Origin: Streptomyces sp. MP131-18
GTDB lineage: Bacteria; Actinomycetota; Actinomycetes; Streptomycetales; Streptomycetaceae
Assembly: GCF_001984575.1 (NCBI RefSeq)
Contig: NZ_LZNS01000001.1
Location: 487,139 to 551,138 of the forward strand
DNA length: 64,000 nucleotides
Direction: 5' to 3'
The notes beneath the pieces are model-generated. The model was given only the letters and a program-made list of their open reading frames with translations, was not told where the DNA came from and searched no databases. Position 1 is the stretch's first letter. Each line of letters begins with the position of its first letter. Positions 16,345 through 25,400 of this stretch are shown here, piece by piece. The position numbers were made by a program, and so were the translations under genes.

Positions 16345-16420
16345 CGCAAACATCCGGCCCGGGGCGGCGAGGGCGTTATGCGATGTTTACGCAAACATCG
16401 GTGTCGCGAGATGTTTACAC
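16345..16420. promoter_or_regulatory. Three-part LacI-type operator region
   Basis: The central site CGATGTTTACGCAAACATCG (16381-16400) is an 18-of-20 palindrome. A right half-site CAAACATC is at 16347-16354, and a left half-site GATGTTTAC is at 16410-16418, 28 bp after the corresponding base of the central site. The cluster lies between the divergent LacI regulator and the ABC/GH42/GH30 operon. A dimer at the centre with flanking weaker sites could repress both promoters. Confidence 0.7.
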
Positions 16421-16461
16421 TTCTCCCTGGAACGCGTCAAGACTTCGGGAGGCGGACGAAC

Positions 16462-17535
16462 ATGGCGGAGCCCGTGGACAGCGAGGGCAGTCCCTCTCCC
16501 CCGGCCGCGGGTCCGGCGGCCCGGCGGGTGCGCCGGGTCTCCATGGCGGACGTCGCACGGCTGGCCGGCGTCTCCTCGCAAACCGTCTCCCGCGTCTCCA
16601 ACGGCCACCCGACCGTCGTCGAAGCGACCCGCCTCCAGGTGCTGGCCGCCATGAAGGAGCTCGGCTACCGGCCCAACAGCGCGGCCCGCGCCCTGAAGAG
16701 CGGCGAGTTCCGCACGCTGGGCGTCATCCTGTTCACGCTCTCCACCACCGGGAACGTCCGCACGCTCGAAGCCATCGCCTCCTCCGCCGCGCACGAGGGC
16801 TACGCCGTCACACTGCTGCCGGTGGCCGCGCCGACGCAGGACGAGGTGCGCGGCGCCTTCACGCGGCTCGGCGAGCTGGCCGTGGACGCCTTCATCGTGA
16901 TCATGGAGGTGCACCTGCTGGACACGGCCACGGTCTCGCTGCCGCCGGGCGTGCAGGTCGTGGTCGCCGACTCCGACGCGGGCGACCGTTACAGCGTCGT
17001 CGACACCGACCAGGCCGGCGGCACCCGCGAGGCGGTGCGCCACCTGCTGGACCTCGGCCACCGCACGGTCTGGCACCTGGCGGGCCCGAAGGAGTCCTTC
17101 GCCGCGCAGCGGCGGGCCGACGCCTGGCGGGCCACCCTGACGGAGGCCGGCCGGGAGTCGCCGCCGCCGGTGCGGGGCGACTGGTCGGCCGAGTCCGGCT
17201 ACCGCGCCGGGCTGCGCCTGGCCGACGAGCCCGGCTGCACGGCGGTGTTCACCGCCAACGACCAGATGGCGCTCGGGTTGCTGCACGCGCTGCACGAGAA
17301 GGGCCGGGCCGTGCCGGAAGACATCAGCGTGGTCGGGTTCGACGACATTCCGGAGGCGGCCTCGTTCATCCCGCCGCTGACCACCATCCACCAGGACTTC
17401 GCGCAGGTCGGCCGCCTGCTCGTGGAAGGCGTACTGCGCCAGCTCCGCACCGACGCACCCGAACGCGGCACCACGCTCGTGCCCACCCGCCTCGTCATCC
17501 GTTCCACCACCGCCCCACCGAACACAGGGAGTTGA
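16462..17535 (+). CDS. LacI-family regulator of the galactan operon
   Basis: This 357-residue regulator starts at ATG 16462 behind GGGAGG (16447-16452). An N-terminal Pro/Ala-rich tail (1-25) precedes the LacI helix-turn-helix (SMADVARLAGVSSQTVSRVSN, about 27-47) and hinge helix (NSAARALKSG). The sugar-sensing domain runs from about 82 to the end, with VVGFDDIPEAASFIPPLTTIHQDF near its C-terminus. It is divergent from the permease/GH42/GH30 operon, and three probable operators lie between. It most likely represses that operon until a galacto-oligosaccharide binds; the inducer is inferred. Confidence 0.92.
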   Translation: MAEPVDSEGSPSPPAAGPAARRVRRVSMADVARLAGVSSQTVSRVSNGHPTVVEATRLQVLAAMKELGYRPNSAARALKSGEFRTLGVILFTLSTTGNVRTLEAIASSAAHEGYAVTLLPVAAPTQDEVRGAFTRLGELAVDAFIVIMEVHLLDTATVSLPPGVQVVVADSDAGDRYSVVDTDQAGGTREAVRHLLDLGHRTVWHLAGPKESFAAQRRADAWRATLTEAGRESPPPVRGDWSAESGYRAGLRLADEPGCTAVFTANDQMALGLLHALHEKGRAVPEDISVVGFDDIPEAASFIPPLTTIHQDFAQVGRLLVEGVLRQLRTDAPERGTTLVPTRLVIRSTTAPPNTGS

Positions 17536-17594
17536 CGGCCCGCACGTCGACCGCACCGCGGTCCGACGGGACGAGCGGGCGGCGGGCTCGGCGA

Positions 17595-17634
17595 GGTGCC
17601 GCCGCGGAGGGGGGCGGCCCCCGCCTGCGGCACC
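17595..17634. terminator. Terminator between convergent lacI-type and permease genes
   Basis: GGTGCCGC (17595-17602) pairs with GCGGCACC (17627-17634), with an inner GGGGG/CCCCC stem in between. It is located between the stop at 17535 (+) and the stop at 17649 (-). Confidence 0.65.
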
Positions 17635-17648
17635 CGCACCGGCACCGG

Positions 17649-18596
17649 CTACTTCAGGCTGCCGAGGGTCACGCCGGTGCGCCAGTAGCGTTGCATGGCG
17701 ATCATGAAGAGGGCCAGCGGGATGATGGACAGCAGCGCCCCGGTGAGCACGAGCGCGGTGAGGTCGGTCCCGGCCTCGTCGCGCTTGGCGTTCCAGTAGT
17801 AGAGCCCCAGGCTGAGCGTCCACTTGTCCTCGCCGCGCAGCATGGTCAGCGGCAGGAAGAACTGGTTCCAGTTGCTGACGAAGGACAGCAGGAAGACCGT
17901 CGCGCTGCCGGTGGTCATCATCCTGGCGACGATCTGGAAGAAGATCCGCACCTCGCCCGCGCCGTCGATCCGTGCGGCCTCGATGATCTCCTCGGGGATG
18001 GCGCCGTCCACGTAGACCTTGGCGAGGTAGACGGAGAACGGACTGATGAACGTCGGGATGAGGACCGCCCAGACGGAGTCGACGAGGCCGACCTCGGCGA
18101 AGAGGAGATAGAGCGGCAGGGTCAGCATGGCGCCGGGAATGAGGAACGAGCCGATGACCGCGGCCATCGCGGCCTGCCGCCCGGGCCAGCTGAAGCGGGA
18201 CAGCGAGTATCCGGCGGCGACCGAGATCAGGGTACAGACGGCGGCGCCGACTCCGGCGTAGAGCAGGGAATTGCCCATCCAGCGCACGAAGATGCCGTCG
18301 TTGTAGGTGAATACCTGATCAAGGTTGTCCAAGAAGTTGAGCTCGGCGAACCACAGGCCGTTGGAGTACAGCAGGTCCCGCTGATCCTTGGTGACCGACA
18401 CGATCAGCCACCACACGGGGGCGACGGAGTACAGCGTCAGCAGGGCGAGGGCCACCAGTACCAGCACGCGGGACGAGGCCGGACGGCGGCCGCCCGGCGG
18501 GCGTTCGTCCCGGTCCTCCGCGGCGCGGCGCTGCGCCCGCCGGCGCCTGCGGTCACGGAACACGGTGGTGGTCGCGTCCTGTTCGGTGAGGGTCAT
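17649..18596 (-). CDS. Carbohydrate ABC transporter permease, MalG type (operon 2)
   Basis: A 315-residue MalG-type permease. It has six membrane segments, the EAA loop EEIIEAARIDGAGEVRIFFQIVARM, and the C-terminus AMQRYWRTGVTLGSLK. Its start overlaps the stop of the MalF-type gene by 4 bp (18593-18596), indicating translational coupling. It is the last gene of the operon 20906-17649. As in operon 1 there is no ATPase gene. Confidence 0.93.
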   Translation of the reverse strand: MTLTEQDATTTVFRDRRRRRAQRRAAEDRDERPPGGRRPASSRVLVLVALALLTLYSVAPVWWLIVSVTKDQRDLLYSNGLWFAELNFLDNLDQVFTYNDGIFVRWMGNSLLYAGVGAAVCTLISVAAGYSLSRFSWPGRQAAMAAVIGSFLIPGAMLTLPLYLLFAEVGLVDSVWAVLIPTFISPFSVYLAKVYVDGAIPEEIIEAARIDGAGEVRIFFQIVARMMTTGSATVFLLSFVSNWNQFFLPLTMLRGEDKWTLSLGLYYWNAKRDEAGTDLTALVLTGALLSIIPLALFMIAMQRYWRTGVTLGSLK

Positions 18597-19552
18597 GGCT
18601 GCGGCCTGTTCGTGAGCTTGTAGAAGGCGAAGGAGACGGCGCCGACGAGCATCGCGAGGATGATCGACAGGGCGGCGGCATAGCCGTAGTCGTTGCTGTC
18701 GAACGCCTGGAAGTAGATGAACATGATCGGCGTATAGCTCTTGGTCACCGTTTCCGGCGCCACCTGACGGAACAGCAGCGGCTCATTGAAGATCTGGAGC
18801 ATCCCGATGATCGACAGCATGCTGGTCAGCACCAGTGCGCCCCGCACGTACGGCACCTTGATCGACATGGCGATCCTGAACTCCGAGGCGCCGTCGACCC
18901 GGGCCGCGTCGAAGATCTCCCGCGGCACCGCCCGCAGGGCCCCGTAGATGATCAGCATGTTGAAGCCGACGCCGTTCCAGGTGAGCAGATTGCCCATCGA
19001 CACCCACAGCATCTCCGAGGCGAAGAAGTTGCTACTGATGCCGAGCCCGTCGAGGACGTCCGTGATCGGTCCCAGCCGTGGGCTGTAGAGGTACATCCAC
19101 ATGAGCGTGCCGACGATGCCCGGGATCATGTAGGGCACCAGGAACGCCAGCCGGTACCGGTGGGCGGTGCGCGTGGCGACGGTGTCGAGCAGCAGCGCCA
19201 TCGTCAGGGCGAGCAGCAGCATGACCGGGATCTGGATACTCGCGAACGTCAGGACCCGCCCGATGGACAGCCAGAAGGCGCCGTCCTCGAAGCCGCGGGA
19301 GAAGTTGTCGAAGCCGACGAACACCCGCTCCCGGCCGCCGATGCCGAGGCCGGAACTCCGTTCGGAGAACAGGCTCTCGTACAGGGCGTACCCCACCGGG
19401 ACGACGAACACGAAGAGGAAGCCGAGGAGGAAGGGGGCGGCGAAGCCCGCGCCCTTGGCCGCGCGCAGTGTCCGCCAGCGTGGCGATCGGCGACGAGCGG
19501 ATGCGTCCGGTCCGGTACCAGCCGGCGCCGACTTGGTGACGGTAATCGTCAT
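18593..19552 (-). CDS. Carbohydrate ABC transporter permease, MalF type (operon 2)
   Basis: This 319-residue membrane protein has a cytosolic N-terminus (1-45), six membrane segments and the EAA loop EIFDAARVDGASEFRIAMSIKVPYV. It lies 31 bp after the binding-protein gene and overlaps the next permease gene by 4 bp. The importer formed with the proteins at 19584 and 17649 is likely to take up pectin-derived oligosaccharides, given the lyase genes just beyond its divergent regulator. Substrate is inferred. Confidence 0.93.
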   Translation of the reverse strand: MTITVTKSAPAGTGPDASARRRSPRWRTLRAAKGAGFAAPFLLGFLFVFVVPVGYALYESLFSERSSGLGIGGRERVFVGFDNFSRGFEDGAFWLSIGRVLTFASIQIPVMLLLALTMALLLDTVATRTAHRYRLAFLVPYMIPGIVGTLMWMYLYSPRLGPITDVLDGLGISSNFFASEMLWVSMGNLLTWNGVGFNMLIIYGALRAVPREIFDAARVDGASEFRIAMSIKVPYVRGALVLTSMLSIIGMLQIFNEPLLFRQVAPETVTKSYTPIMFIYFQAFDSNDYGYAAALSIILAMLVGAVSFAFYKLTNRPQP

Positions 19553-19583
19553 GGAAGGTGCCTCACCTTGTTCGGGAACCGGG

Positions 19584-20906
19584 TCACTCGACGACGTTGA
19601 GGCCCTGCTGTTCCAGATCGCGCACGGTCCACTCCTGCATGTGTGTCAGGACCGACTCGACGGTGATCTCGCCGTTCATCGCCTTCCCCCACTGATCGGC
19701 GAGTTCCTCGTACATGGCGGTGGAATTCGGCCCGTAGACCCAGCCCTCGGCGAATTCGGCCGCCGCCTCTTCGATGACCGGCACGGCCTGCCCGGCATGC
19801 TCGCCGAACAGATCGCGCGGTACGACGGCGTCGAGGTAGGGCCGGGAGTCGGCCACGGCCGGGTACCAGCCGGAGCCGTCGACGGGGTCGGCCATCGCGG
19901 TGACCGGCTCCTCCTGGGTGGCCAGCCACACGGCCGCCTCGACCGCCGCCTCCTGGTTCTCGCACAGCGAGGGAACCATGTAGCCCGCGGTGTCCGCCGC
20001 CGAGACCGGTGCGCTCGCGCCGGGGTCCATGAGGTTGGGCGCCGGCTCCCACTGGCCGAGTGACGCGTCCATGTTGCGCTGGTGGCCGGTGAGCTGCCAG
20101 GTTGAGACCTGCCGCATGGCGATCCTCCCCTGGTCGTACTGCTGCATCATCGCCGCGTACTCGGCGTAGGAGATGCGCTCGACCAGGTCCTCGTCCAGCA
20201 GCGTCTGCATGACGTCCGCGGCCCACAGCGACGCGTCGTTGACGAAGTCGATCTTCCAGGCGTCGCCCTCCACCTGGTACCAGCGCGCCCCGGCCTGCCA
20301 GGCGAGGCCCATGAACGTGGAGGGGTCTTCACCGGCCAGGTTGAAGATGTGGATGCCGTCCTCCTTCAGTTCCCGCCCGGCCTCGATCGCCTCCTCCCAC
20401 GTCGTCGGGTAGTCGAGGCCGCGTTCCTCGAAGGCCGGTGCGTAGAACACCGAGAACAGCGGCTGGCGCTGGATGGGGACCCCGTAGACGGTGTCGGCGA
20501 TCGTCAGGGCGTCCACGGCGCCTTCGGAGAACGCGTCCGTATGCGGCTCGACCTGCTCGCCGATGTCGGCGATCACCCCCTGCGCCAGCAGCATGGCGCC
20601 GTTGCGGTTGTCGGTCTGCGCCAGACAGGCGGTGCCGGAAGGATCGCCGGCCTCATGGGCGTTGTTGAGATTGTTCGGCAGGTCGGCGTTCGGGACGTTG
20701 ACCCATTCGATCGTGACGTCCTCGTGCGCCGCGTTGAAGGCGGCGACCGCCGTCTCGGTGCCTGCGCGCTCACTCCACAGCTCGATCGTCACCGGGCCGG
20801 AGCCCGATCCGGAGTCGTCGTCGCCGCCCCCGCCGCACGCCGTGACGCCGACGACGAGACCGAGGGTCACGCCGCAGGTCAGGCAACGCCTCATCGCGCT
20901 CTTCAT
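19584..20906 (-). CDS. Sugar ABC transporter substrate-binding lipoprotein (operon 2)
   Basis: A 440-residue solute-binding lipoprotein starting at ATG 20906 behind AGGAG. The signal ends with VTAC followed by GGGGDDDS, the lipidation site. The mature start VTIELWSERAGTETAVAAFNAAHEDVTIEWVNV is typical of extracellular sugar-binding proteins. It is the first gene of the second importer operon, and about 92 bp upstream lies a GTAAACGTTTTC box that recurs before the large protein gene at 27157. The divergent LacI gene at 21299 is the likely controller. Confidence 0.92.
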   Translation of the reverse strand: MKSAMRRCLTCGVTLGLVVGVTACGGGGDDDSGSGSGPVTIELWSERAGTETAVAAFNAAHEDVTIEWVNVPNADLPNNLNNAHEAGDPSGTACLAQTDNRNGAMLLAQGVIADIGEQVEPHTDAFSEGAVDALTIADTVYGVPIQRQPLFSVFYAPAFEERGLDYPTTWEEAIEAGRELKEDGIHIFNLAGEDPSTFMGLAWQAGARWYQVEGDAWKIDFVNDASLWAADVMQTLLDEDLVERISYAEYAAMMQQYDQGRIAMRQVSTWQLTGHQRNMDASLGQWEPAPNLMDPGASAPVSAADTAGYMVPSLCENQEAAVEAAVWLATQEEPVTAMADPVDGSGWYPAVADSRPYLDAVVPRDLFGEHAGQAVPVIEEAAAEFAEGWVYGPNSTAMYEELADQWGKAMNGEITVESVLTHMQEWTVRDLEQQGLNVVE

Positions 20907-21298
20907 GCTCCTGCTCCCTGAGATTTCCGATCCGTGGTGCGGGCCGTCGCACGCCGGTCCCCGGCGCCGACGTGACCGTCCGTGGTGCACTTTGAAAGTA
21001 AACGTTTTCTCAAGCCGGGTGCCGATCCCCCTTCATCCATCGACGGGGAGTCGCCATCCGAGGGGGAACGCCACACCGACCCGCGGGTCGTACGGCACAG
21101 CCCCCGACGTAGAGAAATCCTTTTCTGCCGTCACGCACCGGGACCGTACCCCCGGATCGCGCCGTACCGGCACGGTAGACGCCCCTTTCACAGCGCGTCA
21201 ATCCTCGTGCCCGAACTTCTCAGGCCAGGGTGGCCGGACGCGCAACGCGCGCTTACACTCGGCGAGATGGAGATTAACCTTTTCTATATGTCCGGCCG
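20907..21298. other. Divergent regulatory region (392 bp) of importer operon 2
   Basis: No conventional gene is seen. The region holds the operator-like box at 20998-21009, a related box at 21274-21285 and a short leader reading frame at 21267-21302. The middle (about 21020-21250) shows GC-rich sequence without recognisable elements. Confidence 0.7.
20998..21009. promoter_or_regulatory. Operator-like box GTAAACGTTTTC, copy 1
   Basis: This near-palindrome with a CG centre, flanked by GAAA and TTTC-type bases, matches GCAAACGTTTTC at 27182-27193 in 11 of 12 positions and TTAACCTTTTCT (21274-21285) in part. These sites lie upstream of the importer operon, of the large secreted protein and of the LacI gene itself, the pattern of one LacI regulon. 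Confidence 0.6.
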
Positions 21299-21302
21299 GT
21301 GA
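21267..21302 (+). other. Possible 11-codon leader frame overlapping the LacI start
   Basis: ATG at 21267 opens the frame MEINLFYMSGR, whose TGA stop (21300-21302) overlaps the GTG start (21299) of the LacI gene as GTGA. A GGCGAG-like sequence precedes the ATG. The LacI start itself has no clear ribosome site, so termination-reinitiation coupling is conceivable. The frame also covers the putative operator at 21274-21285, so the overlap may be coincidence. Confidence 0.3.
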
Positions 21303-22369
21303 GTCCGAACGAAGGCCCCAAGACACTGCGGAACGTGGCCGAACGAGCCGGGGTGTCCGTCGCCACCGTCTCCCGGGTGCTGTCGGGGTCCTACCCGGTG
21401 ACGCGGCACACGCGCCAGCGCGTGCTGCGCGCGGTCGAGGAGCTGGACTACGTGGCCAACTCGCATGCCCGCGCCCTGCGGGGGCAGGCGACCGAGTCGG
21501 TCGCGTTCGTCGTCAACGACGTGCGCGGCCCGTCCTTCGCGCTGGTCGCCCACGGGGCTGAGGAGGAGGCCGCCCGGCGCGGGCGGCTCTGCCTCATCTG
21601 CACGACCCAGGGGCACGCGGAACGCGAACTCGCCGTGGTGCGCACCATGCGCGCGCAGCGGGCGGGCGCGGTGATCCTGGTCGGCGGCGTCATGGACGAC
21701 GAACGGTACCGGCGGCGGCTCGCGGAGGTCGCCCGCTCCCTGGAGGCGTCCGGTTCGCGGCTCGTGCTGTGCGGCCGGCCGCCGATCGGCGACGGGGTGC
21801 CCGCGACGGTCATCGAGTACGACAACGAGGCCGGGGCGCATGCGGCCGTCAGCCACCTCCTGGCCCGCGGGCACCGCAGGATCGTCTTCGTCGGCGCGGA
21901 CCCGCTCGGCACGACGACGGCGACGGCGCGGCTGGCCGGATACCGCAGGGCGCTGCACGAGCACGGCGGCGATGCGGACGAACGGCTGGTGATCGAGTCG
22001 GACTTCGAGCGGGACACGGCCCATGACCGGATCGTCGGGAGCATCCGCGGCGGCCTGGCGTTCACGGCCGTCTTCGCCGTCACCGACAGCGCCGCGGCCG
22101 GTGCGCTGACCGCCCTGAACGACTGCGGCCTGCGCGTGCCGGAAGACGTGTCCCTGGTCGGCTACGACGATGTCGCGCCGGCCACCGATCTGCGCCCGCG
22201 CCTGACGACGGTGCACGTGCCGTACGAGGAGCTGGGCCGCGCGGCCGTGCGGCTGCCGCTGGGGCTCAGGGAGGGCACGATCTCCGCGGCGGACCAGCAC
22301 CTCGTGCTCGGCACCCACCTGGTGGTCCGCGAATCCACCGCGCCCCCGCCGCCCCCGGCGCGCTCCTGA
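21299..22369 (+). CDS. LacI-family regulator of importer operon 2
   Basis: This 356-residue protein starts at GTG 21299; upstream ATGs in another frame end in a stop overlapping it. The LacI helix-turn-helix is at residues 8-30 (TLRNVAERAGVSVATVSRVLSG), the hinge at about 48-60 (VANSHARALRGQ), and the sugar-binding domain follows, ending with SLVGYDDVAPATDLRPRLTTV. It is divergent from the second ABC importer and convergent with the large secreted protein gene. The AAACGTTTTCT-like boxes near these genes are its probable targets. The start lacks a good Shine-Dalgarno sequence. Confidence 0.88.
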   Translation: MSPNEGPKTLRNVAERAGVSVATVSRVLSGSYPVTRHTRQRVLRAVEELDYVANSHARALRGQATESVAFVVNDVRGPSFALVAHGAEEEAARRGRLCLICTTQGHAERELAVVRTMRAQRAGAVILVGGVMDDERYRRRLAEVARSLEASGSRLVLCGRPPIGDGVPATVIEYDNEAGAHAAVSHLLARGHRRIVFVGADPLGTTTATARLAGYRRALHEHGGDADERLVIESDFERDTAHDRIVGSIRGGLAFTAVFAVTDSAAAGALTALNDCGLRVPEDVSLVGYDDVAPATDLRPRLTTVHVPYEELGRAAVRLPLGLREGTISAADQHLVLGTHLVVRESTAPPPPPARS

Positions 22370-22414
22370 ACGGCGGGCGACGGGGGCGGGGGGCGGTGCG
22401 GGGCGGTGCGGGCG

Positions 22415-25400
22415 TCAGACGGCGCGTTCCGCCAGTCCGGTCAGGGCCGCCAGCAGGCCGTCGGCGGCGGTGTCGACGGTTTCCTGGCCGCCGTCCGCCG
22501 CGTCGACCGCCTCCTGCGCGAGGGCGACGGCGGCGTCGAGAGCGGCCAGCGTGTCCTCGGTGTACCGGCCGCGGTCGACCGCGGCGGCGCGTTCGAGGAG
22601 CAGCGCGGCCAGGGTGAGGTCGCGTGTCCAGGACCGGAGTTCGACCTCGGCGAGGTTGGCCCGGCCGTCGTGGTCGTCGAAGATCCGGAAGAGCGGGCTG
22701 CTCACCTGCTCCGCCAACGCCACGTCGTACCAGCGCGGTTCGCCCACGCCCTGGACGGTGTGGAACGTCTCCCACGTCAGGCCGCCGTCGTTCGAGCTCT
22801 GGAGCCGGGTGCCGTTCGCCCGTGTCACCTGACCCGTGCGGGGGTGGAGGCGCACGGCGTCGACGCCGACCGGCCCGGCGTCGCCGAAGTCGACCGTGAT
22901 CCAGCTGGTGGCCGCCGTGGTGTCGGTGAAGGTGGCGGTGTCGCCGTCGAAGGCGCGCCAGGCGTTGTCCTGCGAGGTGCCCCCGCCGCCCCAGGGCGGC
23001 GTGGAGGCGAGCACCATGTCCCTCGTCACCGGCACCGGCCGGAGCAGGGTGTCGCGGGGGACGAGCAGCCCGTAGGCGTCGTAGACGCGGTCGACCAGCG
23101 CGGGAACGTCGGCGTCCGGCCGGCTCGCCGCGGCCTCGACCGCGGCCAGCTCCTCGGTGAAGAGGAAGTGGCTGCCCCGGGTGTGGGCGCCCGGATCGAC
23201 GTCCCCGGCACGGGCGATGACCTGTTCCAGCGGTTCGGCCTCGGCGGCGACGGGCCGGCGCGAGGTGCGGTGGCCGCCGTCGGCGAGCCGGGCGACGACC
23301 TTGTAGTACGCCTGACCGGTGCGCAGGTGGTCGGTGACGGAGGTGGCGGGGCCTTCGGCGACGCGTTCCCAGCCGTGCGGGCGGCGGGCGGGGTCGTACC
23401 GGGCGGTGCGCGCGTCGTCGGTGCGGTAGACCTCGAAGGCCACGGCGTCCTTGGGCTTGTTCCACGTCAGGGTGACGCGGTCGGCGTCCCGCCGGGCGTG
23501 GGGCAGGACGTCGTTCGGGGCGGTGCGGTCCACGTCGACGGCGGTGAACGTGCCGCTCCGGGCCGCGGTGACCCCCGCGTGGACGCTCTGCGCGAAGGGG
23601 GTGAACAGCTCCCCGGCGTACTCCCAGGTCAGGCCGTCCGCCGAGGCGAACGCGGTGACCAGGCCGGTTCTGGCGTCGCGTTGCAGGCGCAGCCAGGGGT
23701 GGGAGTCGGCGTCCATGCCCTCGGCGGGCAGGCTGAGGGGGCTGCGGACCTCGTCCTGCCAGTCGTGGCGGCTGTCGCGGGAACGGTTGGCCAGCACGAG
23801 GTCGCCGTCCTGGTCGGCGCCGAAGTAGACGTAGCGGTCGTGGCGTGTGTCCTGGTCGCGCGAGTCGCGCAGCATGACGCCGGTCGCCGGCCCCTCGTGC
23901 CCGTCGAGCCGCGCGGTGACGGTTCCCGAGCCGGTCAGCGGGCGGCTGACGTAGTGCAGCGAGTCGTCGATGTCGCGCGTGTGGAGCATGTAGTCGTCGC
24001 CCGCGCCCAGTCCTGAGCCGTTCCCGCCGGTGATGGTGATGCCGTCGCGGGAGACGCGGGCCCGTCCGGCGGTGAGGGAGCCGAGCCTGTCGTCGCGCCA
24101 GCCGGTGCCCGCGAGCCGCGGGGAGACCGGGTCGGTCAGGTCCGCCTCGACGGGATGCGACGCGGTGCCCCGGCCGTGCCGGTTGACCGGGGTCACGGAG
24201 TAGGAGTAGGAACGGCCGTCCCGCGCGTGCTCGTCCACGAAATCGGTGCCGGTGACGCGGCGGGCGATGGTCTCGAACTCGCCGTCGCCGCGGCTCGCGC
24301 GCCGGACGATGTAGTACTCGGCCCCCGCCGAGGGGTTCCAGCTGAGCGCGGTTTCGCCGTCGCCCGGGGCCGCGTGGGCGAAGTCGACGTTCGACGGCCG
24401 CCGCTCGGTGGCCGGGTCGTCGAGCCTCAGCACGACCGCGGAACGGGGCGGCACGACGACGGCGCCGTCGTGCACGCGCAGTTCGGTGCCGGAGACGAGG
24501 TCGAGCACGAGCCCGCGGGTGCCCGCGGGCAGCCGCACCTCGTGACTGGTCTCGTTGCCGTACTCGGGACGCGTGGTGTTGAACGCGAAGAAGTACTCGC
24601 CGTACTGGGCGGTCAGCAGATCGGGGTAGCCGGAGTAGGCGTGGTCCGCCTCGAAGTTTTCCCGCCGCACCTCGCCGACGCCCGGCTGGCGGACGATCGG
24701 CGCGATCTCGCCGGCCAGGGCCTGCGGGGCGTCGGCGCCGCCGGTCTGCTGGTCCTCCATGAAGTCGACGTCGATGTTGTCCATCCTGCCGTAGTAGTCC
24801 TCGTACGCGAAGACGCCCTCGGTCTCGACCTGCACGATCGCGTGGTGGTCGCCGTTCAGCACATGCAGCCGGCCGTTCCCCGCGTAGCCGCGCTGGCGTT
24901 CGTTGAGCGCGCCGAAGATGCGGGTCTCGCCGTCGCGGAGCGAGACGAACGCGTTGTCGACGTCCACCCAGGCGAACTGCTCGTAGTCGGCCGGGTCCAC
25001 GCCGAGCGCGGCGATCTGGTCCTCGGTGTAACGGTCGAAATCCGTCTGCGGCAGCACCACCCGGGCGCGCGCCTCGCCGTCGAACCGCTCGTATGCGGCG
25101 CGCCCGCCGGTGACGTATGCGTAGGTCTCGGCCAGCCGCAGATCCTCGCGCCACTTGGCGCCGGTGTTGGTCGCGAAGTTGTTGAAGTACTGGTTGTCGG
25201 CGAGCTGTTGCTGCATGAAGCCGACGGCCTCCGCCGCGTACCGCCAGCTGTCCGCCCACTCCTCGCCCGCGTAGTGCCCGGCGTGGTCGGCCATGTGCTG
25301 TTCCAGGGAGGCGAAGTGCATCGGGCGGTCCACGCTGGTGTAGGCGAGCTTGCCGGGGAAGCCGGTGTTGCGCTCGTCGACGACCTGGTTCATCCGCATG

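Noticed and set aside
22370..22414. Terminator between the LacI gene and the giant protein gene.
   Set aside because: The 45-bp spacer has G-rich direct repeats but no inverted repeat of useful length.
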